5,529 bases of DNA from an uncultured Bilophila sp. (GTDB taxonomy: Bacteria > Desulfobacterota > Desulfovibrionia > Desulfovibrionales > Desulfovibrionaceae), in assembly GCA_959604115.1 (NCBI GenBank), contig CAUHBW010000273.1, positions 1-5,529 of the forward strand, given 5' to 3'. The translations under genes and the position numbers were made by a program. A model generated the notes under the pieces. That model saw nothing but the letters and a program-made list of their open reading frames with translations. It had not been told where the DNA came from and made no database searches. Positions 1-4,762 of this stretch are shown piece by piece (position 1 is the first letter of the stretch; each line of letters begins with the position of its first letter).

Positions 1-43
1 GACCTTATCGAATCCCTGTTGTCGGTTTTCCCTGTGAATCCTG

Positions 44-77
44 AACGCCTGAACGGAACCCGTTCAGGCGTTTTCTC
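44..77 (+). terminator. Intrinsic terminator of an upstream gene
   Basis: A 13-bp perfect stem (44-56 with 60-72) closes a 3-base loop and runs into TTTTCTC, the form of a Rho-independent terminator read on the plus strand. The transcript it ends starts left of the window. The 43 bases before it do not reveal the product: one frame stops at 42-44 and another at 35-37, and no tRNA or rRNA end could be recognised. Confidence 0.85.
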
Positions 78-169
78 AAAAAAACGGAAAGCACAGAAAA
101 AAACCTTCCTTTGGGTACGGCACGCCTGAAAAGAGAGATTCGATAAAGTCGAAAAGTTAAGGAATCCAT

Positions 170-1459
170 ATGGATAAACGAACTTTAGGGGTCGTGTTCT
201 TCCCGGCGTTCGACTGGGCGATCAGCCCGACGCACCCGGAGCGCGAGGAACGGCTGCTGTACACGCAGGACCAGCTTCGCGAGGAAGGGCTGTTCGACCT
301 GCCGGGCATCACCGAATACAAGCCCGGCGTCGCGACGTATGAGGACATCGAGCGCGTCCACTTCTGCCTCCCGGACGTGAAGCGCGTCTGTTCGGCGTCG
401 CACCTCGCCTCGGCGGGCGGAGCCATCCGGGCCGGGGAACTGGTGCTTTCCGGCGAACGGGAACGGGCCTTCGCGCTGGTGCGTCCTCCGGGCCACCACT
501 CCATGCGCGTCACCCACGGCAACCGGGGCTTCTGCAACGTGAACATGGAAGCCGTGATGATCGAAAACCTGCGCCGCCGCTTCGGGCCGCTGCGCGTGGC
601 GATCGTGGACACGGACTGCCACCACGGCGACGGCACGCAGGACATTTACTGGAACGATCCCGATACGCTGTTCATCTCGCTCCATCAGGACGGCAGGACG
701 CTGTATCCCGGCACCGGCTTTTTGCCCGAATGCGGCGGCCCCGGCGCGCTCGGGCGCACGGTGAACATCCCGCTTCCCCCCGGAACCGGCGACGAAGGCT
801 ATCTGTACGTCACGCAAAACGTGGTTCTGCCGCTGCTGGAGGACTTCAAGCCCGACCTCGTGATCAATTCCGCCGGACAGGACAACCACTACACCGATCC
901 GCTCACCAACATGCAGCTTTCCGCGCACGGCTATGCCGCCATGAACGCCCTCCTCAATCCGCACATCGCCGTACTTGAGGGCGGCTACTCCATCCGCGGC
1001 GCGCTGCCCTACGTCAATCTGGGAATCTGCCTTGCGCTGGCGGGCCTGCCGTTCGAGCACGTCCACGAGCCGGATTACGACACCCGCACGCTCAAGCAGC
1101 GTCCGCAGGTCACGGAGTACATCTCCCGCCTGTGCGACGACGTGCTGGCCCAGTACCGCACCCCGCCCTCCCAACCTTCCGAAGGCCGCCGCGACGGCGA
1201 ATGGTGGCGGCGCGAGCGGGACATCTATTACGACACCGACGGCCTCAGCGAACACCAGAACGAAGGCATCCGCCTCTGTCCCGACTGCCCCGGCCTGACC
1301 TGCATCGAAACCTCGTCCGACCGCGTCGCCAAGAGCCTGTGTCTGCTCCTCCCCCGCAACGCCTGCCGACGTTGCCGCGACCTTGCCCGCCGCCTCGCCG
1401 AAACGACCGGCAAAAAATCGGGCCGCTACGAGCAGGTGCTGTGCATCGGTGACGAATAG
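170..1459 (+). CDS. Histone deacetylase superfamily amidohydrolase with Cys-rich C-terminal tail
   Basis: This 429-residue protein is a zinc-dependent amidohydrolase of the HDAC / acetylpolyamine amidohydrolase / AcuC superfamily, expected to remove acyl groups from lysine or a small acylated amine in the cytoplasm. The catalytic core covers about residues 5-330. RPPGHH (105-110) supplies the tandem general-base histidines H109 and H110. DTDCHHGDGTQ (147-157) and SAGQDNH (234-240) supply the zinc ligands D149, H151 and D238. LEGGYS carries the transition-state tyrosine Y273. All key residues are present, so the enzyme should be active; its substrate cannot be read from sequence. The GFCNVN segment (120-125) has Val where most relatives have Phe. 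After the core comes a ~100-residue extension with CPDC (370-373), C378, C391 and CRRC (399-402), suggesting a small metal-binding module. The ATG follows AAGGA (159-163) by six bases. It is a single gene, ending at a hairpin terminator. Confidence 0.93.
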   Translation: MDKRTLGVVFFPAFDWAISPTHPEREERLLYTQDQLREEGLFDLPGITEYKPGVATYEDIERVHFCLPDVKRVCSASHLASAGGAIRAGELVLSGERERAFALVRPPGHHSMRVTHGNRGFCNVNMEAVMIENLRRRFGPLRVAIVDTDCHHGDGTQDIYWNDPDTLFISLHQDGRTLYPGTGFLPECGGPGALGRTVNIPLPPGTGDEGYLYVTQNVVLPLLEDFKPDLVINSAGQDNHYTDPLTNMQLSAHGYAAMNALLNPHIAVLEGGYSIRGALPYVNLGICLALAGLPFEHVHEPDYDTRTLKQRPQVTEYISRLCDDVLAQYRTPPSQPSEGRRDGEWWRRERDIYYDTDGLSEHQNEGIRLCPDCPGLTCIETSSDRVAKSLCLLLPRNACRRCRDLARRLAETTGKKSGRYEQVLCIGDE

Positions 1460-1463
1460 ACGC

Positions 1464-1502
1464 AAAAAAAGCCTCCCGCTTCGTGAGAAGGGGAGGCTTT
1501 TT
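1464..1502. terminator. Bidirectional intrinsic terminator between convergent genes
   Basis: GCCTCCC (1471-1477) pairs with GGGAGGC (1491-1497), with an inner CTTC/GAAG stem around a GTGA loop and one bulged G at 1478. Seven A's precede the stem and five T's follow it, so the same hairpin has a U-tract on either strand. It lies 4 bases after the deacetylase stop and 7 bases beyond the pilin stop on the other strand. It can therefore end both transcripts. Confidence 0.93.
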
Positions 1503-1509
1503 AAAAAGC

Positions 1510-1935
1510 TTACTCAGTGTCACCCGGGCACTTAGGTTCAGTAAAGCTTACTGTAGCAGTTCCGCCCGTATTGCTGTTTTTCGCAGTAATCACCTTATTC
1601 GCATAACTGACCGTCCAGCCCTCACCGTACCTAGCTTTCCCGTTCTCATCAGTGCCAAAAGCTTCCGCATTAGCCTTGGTTTTGGCGGTGTTACAAACAG
1701 TTTGCGCCTGCCCTGTCGCAGCACTGGTCGTACTATCGGACAGCAGCGTCTGCCCGAACGTCAGGTTGTACCGGGCCATCGCTTCGGCGGCGACGGCAGC
1801 GGCGGCCTTGTTGGCGGCTTCCTTCTGCAAGTCGTAATACTTCGGCACGGCGACGGCGGCGAGGATACCCAGAATGACCAATACGGAAATGATTTCGATG
1901 AGCGTAAAGCCCATCTGGCCTTTTCTACCCTTCAT
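1510..1935 (-). CDS. Type IV pilin-like protein (prepilin with class III signal)
   Basis: This 141-residue prepilin would be cleaved and N-methylated by prepilin peptidase, then inserted in the inner membrane for assembly into a type IV pilus or pseudopilus. A short basic leader (MKGRKGQMG) is followed by FTLIE, with Phe at mature +1 and Glu at +5. A ~20-residue hydrophobic helix follows, then Pro at mature 22, a KYYDLQKEA helix and a Thr/Asn/Gly-rich head. C81 and C136 could form the C-terminal disulfide loop seen in many pilins. An ATG 81 bases upstream (2016) is open in frame, but 1935 is preferred: AGGAGG (1942-1947) sits six bases ahead and the leader then has normal length. The first 56 mature residues are ~70% identical to the neighbouring pilin, while the heads are unrelated. 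Third-position GC is about 82% in those 56 codons but 50% in the last 76, suggesting a mosaic gene. No assembly genes are nearby, so major pilin versus pseudopilin is undecided. Confidence 0.93.
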   Translation of the reverse strand: MKGRKGQMGFTLIEIISVLVILGILAAVAVPKYYDLQKEAANKAAAAVAAEAMARYNLTFGQTLLSDSTTSAATGQAQTVCNTAKTKANAEAFGTDENGKARYGEGWTVSYANKVITAKNSNTGGTATVSFTEPKCPGDTE

Positions 1936-1953
1936 AGAATTCCTCCTGAATGA

Positions 1954-1970
1954 ATGCCCATGCGGGGCAT
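1954..1970 (-). promoter_or_regulatory. 5'-leader hairpin ahead of pilin ribosome binding site
   Basis: ATGCCC (1954-1959) and GGGCAT (1965-1970) form a perfect 6-bp stem with a 5-base loop, ending 6 bases upstream of the AGGAGG. If the promoter proposed at 1983-2011 is right, the hairpin lies almost at the 5' end of the mRNA, where such stems commonly slow decay. Its function is an inference. Confidence 0.4.
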
Positions 1971-1982
1971 AGAGATCCAGGA

Positions 1983-2011
1983 AGAATAATCGTTGGCTCT
2001 TTTTTTGTCTA
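1983..2011 (-). promoter_or_regulatory. Candidate sigma-70 promoter of the downstream pilin gene
   Basis: Read on the minus strand, TAGACA (2011-2006, five of six to the -35 consensus) is separated by 17 bases from TATTCT (1988-1983, four of six to the -10). Transcription would start near 1976, about 40 bases ahead of the ATG. The stretch 1981-2040 is only about 30% G+C in a ~60% background, typical of a strong promoter with an AT-rich upstream element. No sigma-54 type GG/GC pair was found at the right spacing. Confidence 0.45.
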
Positions 2012-2034
2012 GGCAATAAATAAAATAGATTAGC

Positions 2035-2050
2035 GCATATACGTTTATGC
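2035..2050. promoter_or_regulatory. 16-bp near-perfect palindrome upstream of pilin promoter
   Basis: GCATATACGTTTATGC is an inverted repeat with one mismatched pair in eight. Its centre lies about 66 bases upstream of the proposed pilin transcription start, a typical activator position. It could be a protein-binding operator, but the regulator cannot be named. Confidence 0.3.
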
Positions 2051-2096
2051 TATTCGCATCACCCGTCCTCCCGCGATCGGCGTCTGAGCGGGGAAC

Positions 2097-2603
2097 CTAC
2101 CGCGTTCCGCGTTCGCAGGGGCTGTATATCAGCCACGGGTCTTCCGTCAGATCGACGCCTTCGGGATCGATGAAGCTCCCGTCCCGCATGAAGTCGATTT
2201 TCAGGATGCCGTAATCCGTGCCGGAAAGCGGGGACAGCCAGACCCGATACCCGCCGATGGTCGCGTTGCTCGCCGCGTTTTCCAGACTCCCGGACGCGAG
2301 ATTGAACTCGTCATAGGCGGTGAACCAGACTTTCTGGCAATGGTTCTCGGCGGGAATGGCGCCGTGCTCAAATGCCTTCCCCCGCAACATGTACTGCCCG
2401 AAGAGCAGATTGATCCGGGCCTGCGCCTCGCTTTTCACCGCCAGCAACGCCTTGATTTCCGCTTCCCGCTGCAGGTCGTAGTATTTGACGCCCGCGACCG
2501 TGGCGAGAATGCCGAGGACGACGAGCACGGTAATGATCTCGATAAGGGTAAAACCGTTCCGGGATGTTCCCGAACGTCTGTTGCCGTGGGGTCCGTATGG
2601 CAT
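2097..2603 (-). CDS. Type IV pilin-like protein, paralogue of the next gene
   Basis: This 168-residue prepilin has a 17-residue leader ending ...TSRNG, then FTLIE with Phe at mature +1 and Glu at +5, a hydrophobic helix, KYYDLQREA and a ~100-residue head. Prepilin peptidase would process it at the inner membrane. The mature helix lacks the conserved Pro22: the residues there are Gly-Val, whereas the neighbour has Val-Pro. C89 and C163 may form a disulfide spanning most of the head. An in-frame ATG at 2657 would give 186 residues, but 2603 is preferred because GGGGAGG (2609-2615) stands just ahead of it and nothing similar precedes 2657. Codon usage is normal for the window (about 80% GC at third positions in the head). 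The 161-base gap to the second pilin holds a weak CCCGC/GCGGG dyad (2070-2093) without a T-tract, so the two may be partly co-transcribed. It could be a minor pilin or pseudopilin; no assembly genes are seen. Confidence 0.9.
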   Translation of the reverse strand: MPYGPHGNRRSGTSRNGFTLIEIITVLVVLGILATVAGVKYYDLQREAEIKALLAVKSEAQARINLLFGQYMLRGKAFEHGAIPAENHCQKVWFTAYDEFNLASGSLENAASNATIGGYRVWLSPLSGTDYGILKIDFMRDGSFIDPEGVDLTEDPWLIYSPCERGTR

Positions 2604-2614
2604 GGCTTCCTCCC

Positions 2615-2636
2615 CGTGAACGCGATTGCCTTCACG
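2615..2636 (-). promoter_or_regulatory. Stem-loop next to the pilin ribosome binding site
   Basis: CGTGAA (2615-2620) and TTCACG (2631-2636) can pair around a 10-base loop in the mRNA leader. The stem touches the outer base of the GGGGAGG ribosome binding site, so folding could modulate ribosome access. The downstream pilin has a comparable 6-bp leader stem of unrelated sequence. Functional role is inferred. Confidence 0.3.
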
Positions 2637-2664
2637 ATAGCCTGAGGGAACCGCCATGCGTATG

Positions 2665-2694
2665 ATAATAAGTTGTTATTACGCTGAGTTGTAA
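2665..2694 (-). promoter_or_regulatory. Candidate promoter of the upstream pilin gene
   Basis: On the minus strand TTACAA (2694-2689) and TATTAT (2670-2665, five of six to the -10 consensus) are 18 bases apart in a locally AT-rich patch. The start would fall near 2658, giving a leader of about 55 bases. The -35 match is only three of six, which would suit a regulated promoter; it lies inside one copy of the direct repeat at 2672-2700. Confidence 0.35.
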
Positions 2695-2700
2695 CTACGC
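2672..2700. repeat. Two direct copies of GTTGT-N3-TACGC, 16-bp period
   Basis: GTTGTTATTACGC (2672-2684) and GTTGTAACTACGC (2688-2700) agree at all ten positions outside the central triplet and repeat every 16 bases. One copy covers the candidate pilin -35 and the other its spacer, as expected for paired operator half-sites. The repeat lies between divergent genes, so a bound protein could affect either. The regulator is unknown. Confidence 0.5.
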
Positions 2701-2712
2701 CGCGTTTGTCGG

Positions 2713-2740
2713 AAAAAAATCGGAGCGTCGGATGGCTCCG
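2713..2740 (-). terminator. Minus-strand intrinsic terminator with no gene before it
   Basis: Read on the minus strand, CGGAGC (2740-2735) pairs with GCTCCG (2726-2721) around an 8-base loop. One A and then seven consecutive T's (2719-2713) follow. This is a canonical Rho-independent terminator, yet no minus-strand coding gene lies between it and the divergent yheT start at 2921. It must end either a short RNA begun in 2741-2920 or a leader reading toward the pilin genes. Confidence 0.6.
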
Positions 2741-2798
2741 GCGCGACGTCACCCGCGCTCTTCTTTCGCGGCTATGGGTGCGAAAGAGGAGACGCTCC
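2722..2798 (-). other. Candidate structured RNA / leader element
   Basis: Three stems nest in 77 bases. An outer 8-bp perfect stem pairs 2722-2729 with 2791-2798. A 5-bp arm pairs 2741-2745 with 2754-2758. An 11-bp arm pairs 2759-2769 with 2780-2790, which is perfect on the minus strand except for one A-C opposition and becomes a G-U pair on the plus strand. Together they form a three-way junction. The outer stem competes with the terminator stem for 2722-2726, and both place a helix beside the U-tract at 2719-2713. No known riboswitch signature, including the c-di-GMP-I core, was recognised. The rest of the 317-base gap, 2799-2920, shows a 7-bp dyad (2819-2825 with 2854-2860) and the yheT control signals. 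Confidence 0.3.
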
Positions 2799-2855
2799 CG
2801 GCGCGGCGCGCAGCGGAGGCCCACCTTGCCGTAATGAAAAGAATTTCTAAACGGG

Positions 2856-2884
2856 TGGGCAGGATGCGGGGCATCGTGTACACT
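2856..2884 (+). promoter_or_regulatory. Weak candidate promoter for yheT
   Basis: TGGGCA (2856-2861) and TACACT (2879-2884) are 17 bases apart, each four of six to the sigma-70 consensus. The start would be near 2891, 30 bases ahead of the ATG. The -10 overlaps the palindrome GTGTACAC (2876-2883), and the -35 overlaps the right arm of the 2819-2860 dyad. The matches are modest. Confidence 0.25.
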
Positions 2885-2920
2885 GAAAAGAATCCGGCAC
2901 AAGAACAACGCGAGGAAACC

Positions 2921-3919
2921 ATGCCCGTCGTCAATGAATCTTCCTATATTTCTCCCGTATGGTTACGGAACGGTCACCTGCAAACCATCTGGCCCGTCCT
3001 GTTCCGCAATCCTCCCCTGCCCGCTCTCTGGCGCGAGCGCCTCGAAACTCCGGACGGCGACTTCATCGACATCGACCACATCCCGGCCAGCGCGGGCATC
3101 CGTTCAAGGCGCGTCGCGATCCTGTCCCACGGGCTCGAAGGCGACAGCCGGAAACGCTACATGCTGGGCATGGCCAAGGCCCTCAACCGCCGGGGCTGGG
3201 ACGTGGTGGCCCGGAACTTCCGGGGCTGTTCGGGTGAACCGAACCGCAAGGCGTCGCTCTACCACAGCGGCGAAACGGACGATCTGCACCTCGTCGTGGA
3301 ACATTGCGCCGCCCTCGGCTACATCCACATCGTGCTCGTCGGGTTCAGCATGGGCGGGAACCAGACCCTCAAATACCTCGGGGAGCGCGAGCGCACCATC
3401 CCCGCGCAGGTCCGCGCCGCCGTCGCCGTATCCGTGCCCTGCGATCTGGAAGGTGCGGCGCATGTGCTGTCCCGACCTTCGCGCGCGCCGTACATGGCCT
3501 ATTTTCTGCGGACCCTCCGCCTCAAGATCGAATCCAAGCACGCCCGGTTCCCGGATCTCATCGACATTCGCGGGCTCAAGCACGTCCGTTCCTTCCTCGA
3601 ATTCGACACCCGGTACACGGCCCCGCTGCACGGCTTCACTTCGGCGCGCCATTACTGGCGGGAAAGCGGCTGCCTGCGGCTGCTGGAGAACATCGACGTT
3701 CCTTTCCTGCTGATCAACGCCGCGGACGATCCCTTTCTTTCGGATGAGTGCTACCCTCTCCGCGTCGCGGAATCCAACAAGGCCATGACGCTGGAAATGC
3801 CCCTCTGGGGCGGGCACGTCGGCTTCGTCTCGCCGGGGCATGATCTGTACTGGTCCGAACAACGCGCGGCGGATTTTCTGGGCAGCGTGTGCGACGGCCT
3901 GAACAGAACGTTCCATTGA
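2921..3919 (+). CDS. yheT: YheT-family alpha/beta hydrolase
   Basis: This 332-residue cytoplasmic hydrolase belongs to the YheT/ABHD1-3 (UPF0017) family of putative esterases, whose physiological substrate is not established. Family hallmarks run in order: NGHLQTIWP (17-25), SHGLEG (69-74) with the oxyanion-hole HG, RGCSGEPNR (101-109), YHSGETDD (114-121), nucleophile elbow GFSMGG with S143, NAADDPF with catalytic Asp at 269 or 270, and GGHVGF with H299. The triad is complete and the length is close to the ~340 residues of E. coli YheT. The frame is open upstream to an ATG at 2732, but the extra 63 residues are low-complexity Arg/Ala-rich and match nothing in the family. GAGGA (2912-2916) lies four bases ahead of 2921 and decides the start. 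The gene is divergent from the pilins and convergent with aat. Nothing nearby points to a substrate. Confidence 0.95.
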   Translation: MPVVNESSYISPVWLRNGHLQTIWPVLFRNPPLPALWRERLETPDGDFIDIDHIPASAGIRSRRVAILSHGLEGDSRKRYMLGMAKALNRRGWDVVARNFRGCSGEPNRKASLYHSGETDDLHLVVEHCAALGYIHIVLVGFSMGGNQTLKYLGERERTIPAQVRAAVAVSVPCDLEGAAHVLSRPSRAPYMAYFLRTLRLKIESKHARFPDLIDIRGLKHVRSFLEFDTRYTAPLHGFTSARHYWRESGCLRLLENIDVPFLLINAADDPFLSDECYPLRVAESNKAMTLEMPLWGGHVGFVSPGHDLYWSEQRAADFLGSVCDGLNRTFH

Positions 3920-3935
3920 CCGCCCGAAACGTTTC

Positions 3936-3956
3936 CCGTCCGCCGCGCCCGGACGG
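3936..3956 (+). other. Hairpin in the yheT 3' region
   Basis: CCGTCCG (3936-3942) and CGGACGG (3950-3956) form a perfect 7-bp stem around seven bases, 16 bases after the yheT stop. There is no T-tract behind it, so it is more likely an mRNA 3'-end stabiliser or an accessory to the following terminator than a terminator itself. Confidence 0.4.
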
Positions 3957-3960
3957 AAGC

Positions 3961-3988
3961 AAGGCCCGTTCTTTCGAGCGGGCCTTTG
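3961..3988. terminator. Shared terminator hairpin of yheT and aat
   Basis: AAGGCCCG (3961-3968) pairs exactly with CGGGCCTT (3979-3986); the loop can close further as CT-TTCG-AG. On the plus strand the stem runs into TTTG, and on the minus strand into CCTTGCTT, so U-tracts are short on both sides. It begins three bases after the aat stop and follows yheT, which suits a bidirectional terminator. Confidence 0.75.
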
Positions 3989-4651
3989 TCATGCCTCATC
4001 GTCGAGGGCGTTGCGGAGCAGTTGCAGAAACGCATGCCGAGGGATACATTCCGCCCCGTACCGCAAGATGTGGTTCGTGGCCATCTGGCAATCCACCAGA
4101 CGGCAGCCGCGCGTTTCCAGCCATTCCATCAGCCGGACCAGCGCCAGCTTGGACGCATGGGGCCGGAGATGGAACATGGATTCCCCGAAAAAAGCCCTTC
4201 CGAGGGCGACGCCGTACAGGCCGCCGACAAGCTCGCCGCCGTCCCACGCCTCGACGGAATGGGCATGGCCCAGCTCGTGCAGCCGGACGTAGGCGTCCAC
4301 CATTTCGGGCATGATCCACGTACCGTCCTGATCCGGGCGGGGCGTGGACGCGCACCGGAGCATGACTTCGCGGAACGCCCGATCGATGGTGGCGGAGAAG
4401 CCGCACTTCCGAACCTCCTTACGGACGGTGTGGGGAATGCGGAAACGCTCCGGCACGATCACGCACCGGGGATCGGGGGACCACCAGAGCAACGGCTGTC
4501 CCTCGCCGTACCACGGGAAGATGCCGCGCCGGTACGCCGCGAGCAGCCGCCGGACGGACAGGTCGCCGCCGACCGCAAGCAGTCCCTCGGGATCGGCCTC
4601 TTCCGGATCGGGAAACAGTTCCGGGCAGTCGGGATGCAGCCGCCAGATCAT
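3989..4651 (-). CDS. aat: Leucyl/phenylalanyl-tRNA--protein transferase
   Basis: Aat transfers Leu or Phe from aminoacyl-tRNA to the N-terminal Arg or Lys of proteins, creating bacterial N-degrons that ClpS delivers to ClpAP in the cytoplasm. The 220-residue product shows the family signatures: LLAVGGDLS (24-32), RGIFPWY (42-48), WWSPDPR (56-62), GTWI (110-113), LHELGHAHSVE (124-134), GESMF (156-160) and LVDCQM (185-190). E157 and Q189 correspond to the catalytic-region E156 and Q188 of the E. coli enzyme (234 residues); the C-terminus here is slightly shorter. An in-frame ATG at 4714 would add 21 residues with no ribosome binding site. The start at 4651 is chosen because the distance to FPDP matches relatives, though only a weak G-rich site (GGCGGGGG) precedes it. 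The gene is divergent from the permease gene. The usual partners clpS and clpA are absent from this window. Confidence 0.95.
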   Translation of the reverse strand: MIWRLHPDCPELFPDPEEADPEGLLAVGGDLSVRRLLAAYRRGIFPWYGEGQPLLWWSPDPRCVIVPERFRIPHTVRKEVRKCGFSATIDRAFREVMLRCASTPRPDQDGTWIMPEMVDAYVRLHELGHAHSVEAWDGGELVGGLYGVALGRAFFGESMFHLRPHASKLALVRLMEWLETRGCRLVDCQMATNHILRYGAECIPRHAFLQLLRNALDDEA

Positions 4652-4762
4652 GCGCCGCGCCCCCGCCTTGCAAGGTTTTCCGTTTCGCAAATCAAGCGAA
4701 CGGGATATGACCATATGTCGACATTCAACAATAACACGTCAACCTGCTCCGGGGAATGATTC
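4652..4762. promoter_or_regulatory. Divergent control region between aat and the permease gene
   Basis: This 111-base spacer must hold both promoters. It contains a perfect 10-bp palindrome, CCTTGCAAGG (4666-4675), and an inverted repeat, TTCGC-N7-GCGAA (4684-4700). On the plus strand TTCGCA (4684-4689) and TATGAC (4706-4711), 16 bases apart, are a weak candidate promoter for the permease. No convincing aat promoter was found. Confidence 0.35.

Noticed and set aside
1..43. Possible tRNA 3' end (CGAATCCC-like string)
   Set aside because: The bases before it cannot form the T-stem, and no acceptor partner or CCA is present.
45..130. Nine-base direct repeat ACGCCTGAA at 45-53 and 122-130
   Set aside because: The first copy is an arm of the terminator; the second could pair with the other arm only on read-through, and a single 9-mer match is weak evidence of regulation.
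185..1465. Long minus-strand open frame (426 codons) spanning the deacetylase gene
   Set aside because: It mirrors the codon bias of a strong plus-strand gene with all catalytic motifs; its translation is Ala/Val/Arg-rich with no recognisable family and no clear ribosome binding site.
1936..2096. Sigma-54 promoter, often seen before pilin genes
   Set aside because: No GG and GC elements at -24/-12 spacing; the sigma-70-like pair at 1983-2011 fits better.
2722..2860. Known riboswitch such as c-di-GMP-I, or SRP/6S RNA, upstream of the pilins
   Set aside because: No conserved core sequence of these classes could be found by eye on the minus strand; only generic stems are supported.
2732..2920. 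N-terminal extension of yheT from an ATG at 2732
   Set aside because: The frame is open and GGAG lies six bases ahead, but the 63 added residues do not fit the family, overlap the structured element, and a better site stands before 2921.
3986..4759. Plus-strand open frame of 257 codons covering aat
   Set aside because: It is antisense to a complete, motif-perfect aat, and its product has low-complexity Arg/Pro/Gly composition.
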